A DNA stretch of 64,000 bases from Sarcina sp. DSM 11001 (GCF_900101015.1 NZ_FNFZ01000004.1:62001-126000), one strand, 5' to 3'. Positions 16,959-24,675 are shown, counted from the first letter of the stretch. The notes: a model not told the origin generated them from the letters alone. Numbers and translations are program-made.

Positions 16959-17375
16959 CTAATTGAACAGCATCTTGATGACCTGAGTCTGCCTGTAGCC
17001 GACCTTCACCCGGTATGTGCCGTTGGGAAGATCCGCATTGGCGGTGGCAAAGACACTGCCGTCCGCATTTTTACCCAGGGTGAGGACCGGAGTATGCAGA
17101 TCTCCGACAGTGACGGCCATACCTGTCTCCACATTGGCGGCGGTCTGAGGATCATCGAAGGTGATCATCAGAACACCGTTTTCGGCCACTGCATCGCCGG
17201 CGGCATAGCTTTCAATGGTGGTAAAGCTGCTCCAGACAAAAATGCTGATAAGCAGGAAAATCACTGCGCCCAGGACGATCCATATGCCCGGACTTGTCAC
17301 GTGCAGATAATCATTGAGCTGTTCCGGTGATGAAAGCCTGTCTAAACTCTTTTTTCTGAAGATCTGTTCTTCCAT
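16959..17375 (-). CDS. Short HlyD-like NHLP secretion protein
   Basis: This 138-residue protein begins IFRKKSLDRLSSPEQLNDYL, then HVTSPGIWIVL runs into a single membrane segment (about residues 30-50). This N-terminus is characteristic of the HlyD-like protein of NHLM/NHLP export systems. What follows is only one small beta-rich domain (AAGDAVAENGVLMITF to the end). The long coiled-coil hairpin and lipoyl halves of ordinary HlyD adaptors are missing. In a monoderm an adaptor need only link the exporter to the cell surface, so the short form may be functional. AGGAGG lies upstream of the ATG at 17375. It is the third gene of the export operon. Confidence 0.82.
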   Translation of the reverse strand: MEEQIFRKKSLDRLSSPEQLNDYLHVTSPGIWIVLGAVIFLLISIFVWSSFTTIESYAAGDAVAENGVLMITFDDPQTAANVETGMAVTVGDLHTPVLTLGKNADGSVFATANADLPNGTYRVKVGYRQTQVIKMLFN

Positions 17376-17395
17376 GCTGACTCCCTCCTGTTTTA

Positions 17396-17431
17396 TTCTT
17401 CATCGTTCAATACCCGTGATTTCAGTCGCGG
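17396..17431. repeat. Dispersed palindromic element, copy A (partial)
   Basis: TTCTTCATCGTTCAATACCC and the following bases match the left two thirds of a 48-base element also found at 18921, 24804 and 36375. This copy overlaps the stop codon of the response-regulator gene and lies just upstream of the HlyD-like gene. Confidence 0.65.
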
Positions 17432-18234
17432 CCATCAAATGAGTAACTGATCTCATCAAGTTCGGCAGCCATATACTCCGCCCAGCTGTACTGAGACATA
17501 TACTCGCCCATATAAGTATATTTCGATTTCTTCTTTTTTTCGAGCCAATCGTAAAGATCACATTCGATTTTTTCCGCGTCGATCGCCAGACTGCCGCGCT
17601 GCTTGAGGATGATTCCGTTCAGGTTCAGGCTCATCAGCGTATTCTGGAGATCCTGCCGAAGGTTGCTGAGATAGGATGCCTTTCTGGCGGGATCTCCGTC
17701 ATCCTCCCACAAAGTGGCGATGATCTCGCCATTTGTGGTCTGGGATCCACGCTTATTGACAAGGACAGCGACAATCTCTTTTGTTTTTGTATATTTAAAC
17801 TCCACAGGTTTTCCGTCAACAAACAGCTCAAAGGCACCGAAGGTACGGGCAAAGACCCGTTTCTTGTTTTTTTCAGATTCCGGATAGCGAAGGTCATCCA
17901 TCTCACGTCTGATTCCTTCCATGGCGGCAGGTGTCGTGAGATATCCGCTGGCATGCTGCTGCATCGCTTCATATCCGTATTTTTCACTCTCCGCCAGATA
18001 GATCAGGTTGACCAGGGGGTTGAGGTCCTGAAGATACTGGCCCAGATAGAGACCGTTGAGCTCCGGCAGGTCAGGATCCAGAAAGGCTACGTCGATCTGC
18101 TCCTGCCTGGCGGCCGCCAGGGCCTGAGGGCTGTTCTCAAAACACAGGATCCTGGCGTCCTCAGAGTGTCTGGACAGCTGCTCCTTCGTCCTGCGGAGGA
18201 TTTCTTCTTTTTGAACTGCAATGAGTATAGTCAT
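17422..18234 (-). CDS. Response-regulator-like protein with SARP-type winged helix
   Basis: The 270-residue protein has an N-terminal receiver-like domain (about 1-115) and a C-terminal winged-helix DNA-binding domain of the OmpR/SARP type (about 125-225; FGAFELFVDGKPVEFKYTKT). Asp53 is at the phosphorylation position (VAFLDPDLPE). The acidic pair normally near residues 8-9 is replaced (IAVQKEE), and the conserved lysine is a threonine (GYLTTP, about 101). Phosphorylation is therefore doubtful and it may respond in another way. No histidine kinase is nearby. It lies inside the export operon and is the natural candidate for its control. Its 3' end overlaps one copy of a dispersed palindrome. 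The ribosome binding site is weak. Confidence 0.85.
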   Translation of the reverse strand: MTILIAVQKEEILRRTKEQLSRHSEDARILCFENSPQALAAARQEQIDVAFLDPDLPELNGLYLGQYLQDLNPLVNLIYLAESEKYGYEAMQQHASGYLTTPAAMEGIRREMDDLRYPESEKNKKRVFARTFGAFELFVDGKPVEFKYTKTKEIVAVLVNKRGSQTTNGEIIATLWEDDGDPARKASYLSNLRQDLQNTLMSLNLNGIILKQRGSLAIDAEKIECDLYDWLEKKKKSKYTYMGEYMSQYSWAEYMAAELDEISYSFDGRD

Positions 18235-18295
18235 AGGCTATTATCCCCATATCAAAGCGCCGCCGGGCGCATGGTTTTCACGCTTGTGGATATTA

Positions 18296-18796
18296 TCAAT
18301 CCTCTTCGCCTTCCTGGGGAAGGCTGATGCTGCGGATCTTCTGTTTTTTCCTCTGTTCCATGGTCATGTGAAGGGGGTCCGGTTCGCCCATCAGCAGCAT
18401 ACAGTCCTCCTCGACAGCTGCTTTCCTGAGGGGACCTGCTTTCAGATCCGCGATCACCAGCGCCGCGAAACGGTCATAATTGTCGTCATCGATCACCGGA
18501 AAATGACGGGACATCCGGTACCAGTGCTGCGGGTCAAGTCCGGGGCGGCCTATGTAGAGGCGGTCGGCAGTGGCCTCCACTTCTTCCGGTCCTATGAGGC
18601 CTGACATGACATGGTCAGTATCTTCACAGAACAGCATGGCATAGGCGCGCAGGATCCTGTTCCTGATGGTGTCCTTCTTTCCATTTCTCTCAATTTCAGT
18701 GTCCATGACCTGATAATAATAGTCCTGGGCTTCCGTACTCTTTTCAAAATTGATGACAGCGTCATAAAAATCGCGGTTGATCAATGAGTATGCCAT
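18296..18796 (-). CDS. Unknown protein, first gene of the peptide export operon
   Basis: I do not recognise this 166-residue protein. It is soluble, acidic at the C-terminus, has no signal peptide and has three cysteines without a metal-site pattern. Predicted helical stretches include AVINFEKSTEAQDYYYQVMD and RNRILRAYAMLFCEDTDHV. The start at 18796 (MAYSLINRDF) has GGGGGAAAG upstream and is preferred over an in-frame start at 18811. It lies 61 bases before the response-regulator gene on the same strand, so it is probably co-transcribed with the export system. It could be a regulator partner, a chaperone for the exported protein or an immunity factor; nothing in the sequence decides this. Confidence 0.75.
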   Translation of the reverse strand: MAYSLINRDFYDAVINFEKSTEAQDYYYQVMDTEIERNGKKDTIRNRILRAYAMLFCEDTDHVMSGLIGPEEVEATADRLYIGRPGLDPQHWYRMSRHFPVIDDDNYDRFAALVIADLKAGPLRKAAVEEDCMLLMGEPDPLHMTMEQRKKQKIRSISLPQEGEED

Positions 18797-18920
18797 GGTT
18801 CTTTCCCCCAAACCATTCCCTGTTCATATTCAAGCAATATGTCCGGTTAAACAATAATGACCAATCCCTGACTTCTGACGCAGAAAAAGGTCTTCAAGTT
18901 ACATTCTTCTTTATTTTTTA

Positions 18921-18969
18921 CTCTACATCGCGCAATATCCGTGTCTTCAGACGTGGGATACACCCGCGG
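18921..18969. repeat. Dispersed palindromic element, copy B
   Basis: A full-length copy (ACATCGCGCAATATCCGTG ... GTGGGATACACCCGCGG) of the 48-base element, about 125 bases upstream of the first gene of the export operon. Confidence 0.7.
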
Positions 18970-19004
18970 AAGCGAAACCGGACCGGCGGGCAGATCCTGT
19001 ATTT

Positions 19005-20510
19005 TCAGTCCGGATCTGTTTCCACCTGTCTCAGCCGGTCTTCCCCGGTCAGCTCCATATTACCGGAAGATGCAAGACAGGCCTCCAACTCTGTCTTGTC
19101 ATTTGTGCTGAGCCGCCGGATCTCAACAAAAGATCCCAGTTCCCCTTCAGGAATACCCAGAAAAGTTTCTATATTCTTGCGGGCATAAGAAGTGATCCCC
19201 AGTGTGTACATTCTGTCCGGCTCGATCGCCTTTCCTCTGAATAAAAGACTGAGGATCTCCTTGGTGGCTTTTCGCACCACTACCCTGAGTCCGCCGGAAA
19301 ACAGGAAAAAGACCTCTGCCCCTTCCCATGCCTCTCTGCGGAGGAAATGGCGGATGACAGACTCCAGTCGTCTTCCATCCATGGTGAGGGAGAAGACCTC
19401 ATTGTCATAGGGGAGAGCCATCAGCAGATCTTTCCGCCTCACGACCGGGCCGAACTGCTTTGTCCTCAGGGCATTTGAGGAAATGATGAACAGGTCGGTT
19501 CCATAGGCCTTTTGATAGAGGTCAGTGAAAAAATCCATCAGCTCTGTCTCCCTGTGGTACCAGGGATGCGTATAGGCACAGGGAAGAGTACAGAGAACAG
19601 TTTCATATTTTTTGTCGGTCAGCTCCCGGAACTGGTCTGTATAGAAATCGATCAGGGGATCCGGCTCGCTGGTCCGTTCATTGATCGGGACCAGTCTCCA
19701 TTCCCATCTTGTGAGCCTGAAAGAAGGATCTGCAGGTTCTTTCTTTTCAGAGGGTCCAAAATACAGATCGAAGCGTCCGATCTGGCTGCTCCCGGAGCCC
19801 GCCTGGACTACGGGAATCCCGTTAATGATCTCCGGTTCTTCCATCAGGGTATGGGAGTGACCGCCGATGATCAGATCCACCCCATGATCCGGAGAGAGCG
19901 ATGCAGCCAGGATCCGGTCCTCTTCTATTCCGAGATGGGTGACCAGAACAGTCAAATCTGCAGGACAATGCTTCTCATGAAAATACTGGTCGAGTTCCTT
20001 TTTGACATCCCGGACTCTGACGGCGCTGTCCACCAGTTCCTCCTGGGAGATCTTGTCCGAAATTGTCTCTGTCAGAAGCGCGATCATGCGCACCCGGATC
20101 CTGCCCTTCTTTATATCGATCGAAGGGGAAAAGAGCCTCCGGTTGAGCTCCCGCACATACATGTTTGCGCAGAGGATGGGAAAATCCGCGCATTTTTCCA
20201 AAAATAAGAGGTGCGAAAGACCGTAGTCCACTTCATGGTTGCCAACGGCAAAAGCGTCCGGTTCAAGGGCGTTCGCCATGCGGATCGTGGACAGGCCGCG
20301 GTATTCACTGTCTATGATCGACCCCATGAACATGTCTCCCGCGACCACATAGAGAACGTTCTTCTCCTCCCTTTTTGTCTTATGGACATAGCCGGACAAC
20401 ATAGAGAGACCTCCCGTCCGGATCCCGTCTTTTATTACCGGAGCAAACGCCCCGTGAATATCGTTGGAGTGGAGCAGAACGAGGTGGACAGGTCCATTCT
20501 TGGGGGGCAT
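19005..20510 (-). CDS. Bifunctional metallophosphatase / 5'-nucleotidase family protein
   Basis: This 501-residue protein belongs to the UshA-like family. It has an N-terminal metallophosphatase domain with LHSNDIHGAF (about residue 13), VVAGDMFMGS, AVGNHEVDYG, VTHLG and GGHSHT, all metal-binding motifs present and in order, and then a C-terminal nucleotidase domain. Members remove phosphate from nucleotides, usually outside the cell. No signal peptide is visible here, so it is either cytoplasmic or exported in some unusual way. The ATG at 20510 has GAAAGGA upstream. It lies 29 bases downstream of the deacetylase gene and is probably co-transcribed with it. Confidence 0.9.
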   Translation of the reverse strand: MPPKNGPVHLVLLHSNDIHGAFAPVIKDGIRTGGLSMLSGYVHKTKREEKNVLYVVAGDMFMGSIIDSEYRGLSTIRMANALEPDAFAVGNHEVDYGLSHLLFLEKCADFPILCANMYVRELNRRLFSPSIDIKKGRIRVRMIALLTETISDKISQEELVDSAVRVRDVKKELDQYFHEKHCPADLTVLVTHLGIEEDRILAASLSPDHGVDLIIGGHSHTLMEEPEIINGIPVVQAGSGSSQIGRFDLYFGPSEKKEPADPSFRLTRWEWRLVPINERTSEPDPLIDFYTDQFRELTDKKYETVLCTLPCAYTHPWYHRETELMDFFTDLYQKAYGTDLFIISSNALRTKQFGPVVRRKDLLMALPYDNEVFSLTMDGRRLESVIRHFLRREAWEGAEVFFLFSGGLRVVVRKATKEILSLLFRGKAIEPDRMYTLGITSYARKNIETFLGIPEGELGSFVEIRRLSTNDKTELEACLASSGNMELTGEDRLRQVETDPD

Positions 20511-20539
20511 CAACAGGTCCTTTCTTCAATGAGCTGGTT

Positions 20540-21700
20540 TTAGTTCAACACCGCGTGGTGGGCAGTCTCACTGTCAGGGGTGAGCGGCAGCAGCGTGTAG
20601 CCGTTGTCCAGAAGCCACGGGATCAGGTATTCCATGGCATTGACCGTGTTTTCCTTGGTATCGTGGCACAGGACGACAGATTCGTCATGATCCTGGATCT
20701 GGGATGTGATCCTGGTGATAACGGATTCAGAGGTACTGTCATTTCCTCCGTCTCCGCTGGAGACATTCCAGTCAAAGTAGTGCCAGCCTTTCTTCTCTGC
20801 CTGTTTTGTGAGCAGGGTCATGATACCTTGTGTATAAGCGGCGCTGTCAGTGTTGGAGCTTCCGCCCGCGAAACGCATCAGGTTAGTGCGCTGACCGGTC
20901 TCTTTGACGACGATCTCCTGCATTTTTTCGATATCTTTCCAGAAGGCCTTGTCATCGGCGTAGATTTTGGCAAAGTCATGGGAATAGGTATGGATCCCTA
21001 TACTGTGGCCGGCTGCGGCCTCCTCTCCTATTCTGTCTTCATACATGGGAAAGGCGTGGGTCACAAAGAAGGTCGCCTTCACTCCGTAACGGTTCAGGAT
21101 GTCCAGAAGGTGCTGTGTGTGTTCCCCGGGGCCATCGTCAAAAGTCAGGTGGACGATCTTTCCGGAAGGTTTCCCGTCCTTGTCCTCCGCCGTATCCTGA
21201 CCGCTTCCGTCAGCGGGATCATCAGCCGGACCGCCCGCGTCTCCATCTTCGTTTTCCCAGCTGCTGACAAGTACATCATAGCTGTCTTCCGGGACAGCCG
21301 CCTTTCCGGTTTCCGGATCCAGAAGAGGGATCTTCCGGTAACGCACCGTGACATTCCCCGCCTGGTCAGCCACCTTATAGATGATGAAATCCCCGTCCTG
21401 TGACCGCTCCACTTTGTCCGTCAGATCGCCGTCTCTGTCATCGGAAGCCCTGTACCCCTCCTCTTCATAGGAAAGCCCCGGGATCACATAATAGTCTTCC
21501 CTGTGTTCCAGGATGATCTCCGGCGGAATTATATCCCGGCCGTCCTCCTGTTTTTTTGAATGACCTCCAAAAAAAAGCCCGACGATCGCGCGCAGCAGAA
21601 AAAGGACGATCAGGACCGGGATCAGGATTCGGAGTGTTCTTTTAAGCCGGCGGCTAATTCCGCGGCGTTTTTTTTTCTTTTTATTCTGACTGGAATTCAT
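20540..21700 (-). CDS. Membrane-anchored polysaccharide deacetylase
   Basis: The 386-residue protein has a very basic N-terminus (KKKKKRRGISRRLKR), one membrane segment (about 24-44), an Ig-like DUF5011-type domain (about 60-125), an acidic linker and a NodB deacetylase domain (about 185-375). Catalytic motifs are TFDDGPGEHT with the Asp pair, HTYSHDF with the metal-binding histidines, and MRFAGGSSN. It probably removes acetyl groups from peptidoglycan or another wall glycan on the outer face. A GAGAGGAGA site precedes the ATG at 21700. A possible promoter (TTGACA at 21898-21893) lies about 170 bases upstream. Confidence 0.92.
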   Translation of the reverse strand: MNSSQNKKKKKRRGISRRLKRTLRILIPVLIVLFLLRAIVGLFFGGHSKKQEDGRDIIPPEIILEHREDYYVIPGLSYEEEGYRASDDRDGDLTDKVERSQDGDFIIYKVADQAGNVTVRYRKIPLLDPETGKAAVPEDSYDVLVSSWENEDGDAGGPADDPADGSGQDTAEDKDGKPSGKIVHLTFDDGPGEHTQHLLDILNRYGVKATFFVTHAFPMYEDRIGEEAAAGHSIGIHTYSHDFAKIYADDKAFWKDIEKMQEIVVKETGQRTNLMRFAGGSSNTDSAAYTQGIMTLLTKQAEKKGWHYFDWNVSSGDGGNDSTSESVITRITSQIQDHDESVVLCHDTKENTVNAMEYLIPWLLDNGYTLLPLTPDSETAHHAVLN

Positions 21701-22074
21701 CTTATTTAAACGATCTCCTCTCGTTCAGGATCCATGTACCCTGATCAGACCATTCAGGCAATAGAAGAGAGCACCCGTCCGGTTGGGAGCTATTTTCCGT
21801 TTTTTATGAAACAGACAGGCAGCTCCTTTGGTACAATTCCCTAATGCATTATACCTTTAAGAAAAATATAAATAAAGAGATATGAACAGTATTGTCAAAG
21901 AAATAGTTACAGCTCCTGACCTTTGACGAAGCAGGGGACGGTCCTCCGTTCCGCTTTGAAGTGGAACGGAGAACTGTCCCCTGTTCTGCGCTTTGTTTCT
22001 GCAGACTGGTATGCCGGCAGGCCTGCAGCCGGCCGCACATGTCTCCATGCCTTACTTTATTAAGGAGCAATAAC
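21701..22074. other. Intergenic region with a 21-base-pair palindrome
   Basis: This gap of 374 bases holds no gene. Its main feature is a long hairpin at 21932-21983: CAGGGGACGGTCCTCCGTTCC pairs with 21963-21983 with two mismatches and a 10-base loop. The core GGGGAC-GTCCCC with AACCGTCC-like flanks also appears at 22976-23033 and 24144-24169. Such palindromes resemble REP sequences moved by RAYT transposases, but no transposase gene lies in the window. Confidence 0.65.
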
Positions 22075-22875
22075 TCACTTAAGAGGGACAGGATTCCAGC
22101 CGTAATCCTGGTAGGCGTCGATGTCAAGATTGTTGTCCCTGATATACATCTTCAGGAAATCGGCACGAGCCTCCTCCTGTTTTTCATCGGAATTCCAGAA
22201 TTTCTCCGCCAGGCCTTCCTTTTCTCCAAAGATCTGATTTGCAGAGCTGCTGTAATCCATTCCATCTTCCACCAGATCAATGCCTGTCACTTCGAAAGAA
22301 TCCCCGTCCGCTTTAAGATGAACGAGTCCGGGATAATCTCCTCCGCTCAGGTTCAACAGAGTTTTTCCTTCGACATCGTAGTTGAAAAGACTGAATACTC
22401 CCCAGACTTTGATATCGTCAGGATCAGAATCATCCTCGTCAAGAATGAGGATTGCAGGGACCGAGACATCTTCCTTTTCATAGTACCGGGAATAGTTATC
22501 CTGGAAATAAGTCCAGATCGTCTCGATATAATGATCCTCACCGGTATAGTGAAACTCGGGGTAAACGGATCCGGGCTCATCAGTTTCTGCAGCGGTTTCT
22601 GTTCCAAAGACAGAAACTTCCTCTGTTTCAATGGGCCCTGCGGTCATTTCTGCCGCTGCATGGTCCTCTGTGGCAGGATCTAGGGCGGCCGCGTCAGCAG
22701 TAGACGCTTCGGGAGCCTCAGCATCCCGGACATCCTCCGTCTGCTCCATCATCTGCTCTTCCTGCGCAGCCTCTTTCGCCTCCTCCTGCGGTTTCGCGGA
22801 CGAAGATCCGCACCCGGTCACAGCCGCCATGGCAATCATGGAAGCAATCAGTGCGCTTATGATCATTTTTTTCAT
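22075..22875 (-). CDS. Putative lipoprotein of unknown function
   Basis: This 266-residue protein has a lipoprotein signal (MKKMIISALIASMIAMAAVTGC, lipobox VTGC), then about 85 residues rich in Glu, Ala and Thr that probably form a flexible tether. A C-terminal globular domain of about 150 residues follows (EFHYTGEDHYIETIWTYFQD; later DIKVWGVFSLFNYDVEGK), similar in style to NTF2-like or DUF4878-type extracellular domains, but I cannot name the family. The start at 22875 has GGGAGG upstream and a strong promoter lies about 55 bases before it. It is probably a single-gene unit on the cell surface. Confidence 0.82.
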   Translation of the reverse strand: MKKMIISALIASMIAMAAVTGCGSSSAKPQEEAKEAAQEEQMMEQTEDVRDAEAPEASTADAAALDPATEDHAAAEMTAGPIETEEVSVFGTETAAETDEPGSVYPEFHYTGEDHYIETIWTYFQDNYSRYYEKEDVSVPAILILDEDDSDPDDIKVWGVFSLFNYDVEGKTLLNLSGGDYPGLVHLKADGDSFEVTGIDLVEDGMDYSSSANQIFGEKEGLAEKFWNSDEKQEEARADFLKMYIRDNNLDIDAYQDYGWNPVPLK

Positions 22876-22928
22876 TGAATATCCTCCCTTTGAATTTCTA
22901 TAAAAACCTCTGCTCTTCATTCTTTTCT

Positions 22929-22957
22929 ATTATAGGCACAGGATCTGTTTTGAACAA
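22929..22957 (-). promoter_or_regulatory. Sigma-A promoter of the lipoprotein gene
   Basis: Minus-strand TTGTTC (22957-22952) and TATAAT (22934-22929) with a 17-base spacer, upstream of the lipoprotein start at 22875. Confidence 0.7.
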
Positions 22958-23033
22958 GCGAAACAAGGGTCGAGACGAAACAGGGCAGGTGAAAAAGGGC
23001 AGGCGAAAAAGGGGAACCGTCCCCTGTTTCGCG
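22958..23033. repeat. GAAACAGGG-type tandem and palindromic repeat
   Basis: Four degenerate units of 14-16 bases (GCGAAACAAGGG, ACGAAACAGGG, GTGAAAAAGGG, GCGAAAAAGGGG) end in GGGGAACCGTCCCCTGTTTC, whose right part can fold back on the GAAACAGGG unit. It shares the GGGGAACCGTC core with 24144-24169 and the long palindrome at 21932-21983. Confidence 0.6.
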
Positions 23034-23081
23034 CCCCTTGTCGTTGGTATCAGTCATGAAGTGAGGCTAAATGAAGTAATG

Positions 23082-23312
23082 TCAGGCATGAAAACAGACT
23101 ACATTATCGGATATATATTGATAAATGGTATTGCGTGTAACATCGCGTTTTATCCAGTCACCAATTTCATGGCGCATGGTATCAAGATTGAATATTTCTG
23201 TATAGTTGTTCTTACGGATCAGAACAATGTTGTCAGAGTAAAACAAGGTTCCTTCCCGGTCAAAGATACACAATTCATATCCCAGGAGTTTTTTTATTTG
23301 TCTGCAAGCCAT
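23082..23312 (-). CDS. Small unknown protein coupled to the HTH regulator
   Basis: A 76-residue reading frame starts 13 bases after the HTH gene stop. It reads like a folded protein (YELCIFDREGTLFYSDNIVL, FNLDTMRHEIGDWIKRDV), but I do not recognise the family. The ribosome binding site is poor, so expression would depend on coupling to the upstream gene. Like the 3' half of the HTH gene it is more AT-rich than its neighbours. It may be a partner of the DUF4160-like domain, but could also be non-coding. Confidence 0.45.
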   Translation of the reverse strand: MACRQIKKLLGYELCIFDREGTLFYSDNIVLIRKNNYTEIFNLDTMRHEIGDWIKRDVTRNTIYQYISDNVVCFHA

Positions 23313-23325
23313 ATATCTATTCTCA

Positions 23326-23979
23326 TTATTCCCATGCCGGGACAGGTGAGATCCTGTTATTTTTCCACATTGAAAGCAGCAGTTCTTTATGCTCCTGCAG
23401 CCAGGCTTCGATCACAGGCATGACGTATTTTGAAAAAGCTCCTGTAATTTGGCCGCTTTGAAGATCGATATGACCGCGCACATCATCGTCCAGATAATTG
23501 ATTTCAACACATGGATCTCCTGAGAAATGTTCATCCATAAAAACTTCAATATCACAGAATTCGGCTATTTTTTTCATATATTTCCCGTTATCCGGTTCAT
23601 TGGTTTTTTTTCTACAAAGGAGTTCAGAATCGTGTTTTTTACAAGAAAGTTTTCTGGCGTATTCCAATAAATGATTGCGCTCCAGCCATGGCATCTCATT
23701 AAATAATTCCAGAAGAGTACGCTCATCGGTGCCTTTGGGAATAACCAAATAGTCTACGTTTTTTCCACGCTCACTGTCTTCACAGACACCTGAGAGCAGA
23801 TATTCAGGTGTAACATTTAAAGCTGCACATATCTGCATGATTTTTTCTGAACCGGGGTTCGTATTTTTCTTTCTCCAGTCACTGATTGTCGTTGTCGCTA
23901 TTCCACTTTTCCGGGAAAACTCGACCTGAGTCATTTTTTTCTCTTCCAGAAGAAAAAAGATTCGCTGTCCGATCGTCAT
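23326..23979 (-). CDS. HTH (XRE) regulator with DUF4160-like C-terminal domain
   Basis: The 217-residue protein begins with an XRE/Cro-type helix-turn-helix (MTIGQRIFFLLEEKKMTQVE, KSGIATTTISDWRKKNTNPG), then a linker. The C-terminal part of about 80 residues (DIEVFMDEHF, ...GHIDLQSGQITGAFSKYV) resembles DUF4160, although the usual PPHFH histidines are lost (SGDPCVEI). AGGAGG precedes the ATG at 23979. Two palindromes lie just downstream of its promoter, which suggests it represses itself. Codon and base use are more AT-rich than in neighbours, consistent with recent gain. It could be part of a toxin-antitoxin-like pair with the small downstream frame, but no toxin is recognised. Confidence 0.85.
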   Translation of the reverse strand: MTIGQRIFFLLEEKKMTQVEFSRKSGIATTTISDWRKKNTNPGSEKIMQICAALNVTPEYLLSGVCEDSERGKNVDYLVIPKGTDERTLLELFNEMPWLERNHLLEYARKLSCKKHDSELLCRKKTNEPDNGKYMKKIAEFCDIEVFMDEHFSGDPCVEINYLDDDVRGHIDLQSGQITGAFSKYVMPVIEAWLQEHKELLLSMWKNNRISPVPAWE

Positions 23980-24064
23980 TGCTGTCCCTCCTCTTCTCTG
24001 CACCAGGTTTCCTTCAGATGCGCGACTCAACCAGTGTCGCTGCAACCCTCATAGGCAAGGTACT

Positions 24065-24104
24065 GTGTTTTGAACACTTCTGAAATATCGTTAATTACGG
24101 ATAT
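24065..24104. promoter_or_regulatory. Two palindromic operator candidates before the HTH gene
   Basis: GTGTTTTGAACAC (24065-24077) is a perfect palindrome with a 3-base centre. ATATCGTTAATTACGGATAT (24085-24104) is a near-perfect one that touches the -10 box of the HTH gene promoter. Their place between promoter and gene fits autorepression. Confidence 0.55.
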
Positions 24105-24132
24105 TATAGCTTTACCTTTTTCTCTGTGTCAA
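24103..24132 (-). promoter_or_regulatory. Sigma-A promoter of the HTH regulator gene
   Basis: Minus-strand TTGACA (24132-24127) and TATAAT (24108-24103), both consensus, with an 18-base spacer. The -10 box touches the palindrome at 24085-24104. Confidence 0.75.
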
Positions 24133-24143
24133 CACAGGAAAGT

Positions 24144-24169
24144 GAAACGGGGAACCGTCTCCTGTTTAT
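24144..24169. repeat. GGGGAACCGTC repeat, third copy
   Basis: GAAACGGGGAACCGTCTCCT followed by GTTT repeats the core seen at 23008-23033 and resembles the arms of the hairpin at 21932-21983. Confidence 0.5.
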
Positions 24170-24252
24170 CCCCTGCTTCTCCACACTCCCTGTTTCACCC
24201 CGCTCTTCCTTAAGGGGACACCGAATTTTCTTACTATTAAACCTGCAGGCTA

Positions 24253-24281
24253 TTGTTTTTTTCTTCCCCCTGCCTTATACT
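24253..24281 (+). promoter_or_regulatory. ssrA: Promoter of ssrA
   Basis: TTGTTT (24253-24258) and TATACT (24276-24281) with a 17-base spacer, about 36 bases before the mature 5' end of tmRNA, leaving a short leader to be trimmed. Confidence 0.65.
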
Positions 24282-24316
24282 AATATCCGTAACAGCTGTA
24301 AAACGCTTGTTGATAC

Positions 24317-24662
24317 GGGTTAGTAAAGGTTTCGACAGGGGTCTTGCAGGTGGAGAAGCGATCCGTAGCCGGACGTCAAACGGCACAATTAAAAATAAAC
24401 GCTAACGATAGAGTAGCACTCGCAGCTTAATGCTGTGTGCCGCCCGGAGGACACCCGCATCCCCCGGTCACGGTATCATGAAAGCGGGAAACGACACGGT
24501 CTAAGCTTTGCGGCCGCGGGCGTATGATGAAGCTACCAAACCGGCCAGATTGACTGTTCTCTCGCCGGATGCGGGAAAGGGAGCGATCCGCAAGAACAGG
24601 ATATGATCGTAGAAGTACGCTGAATGGGCTTTTGGACGCGGGTTCGATTCCCGCCTAATCCA
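24317..24662 (+). ncRNA. ssrA: Transfer-messenger RNA (tmRNA)
   Basis: tmRNA frees stalled ribosomes and adds a degradation tag. The 5' GGGTTAG (24317-24323) pairs with CTAATCC (24655-24661) to form the acceptor stem, with a discriminator A at 24662. TTCGACAGGG near the 5' end and GGTTCGATTCCCGCC near the 3' end are the conserved tRNA-like parts. CCA is not encoded (the next bases are CTT) and must be added. The tag frame reads GCT AAC GAT AGA GTA GCA CTC GCA GCT TAA (24401-24430), giving ANDRVALAA. The length of 346 bases is typical. It is flanked by its own promoter and terminator. Confidence 0.95.
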
Positions 24663-24675
24663 CTTCCACACTTAT

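Noticed and set aside
22876-24045. Possible prophage or genomic island around the HTH gene
   Set aside because: No integrase, attachment-site duplication at tmRNA or phage gene is visible; only the base composition of one small unit differs.
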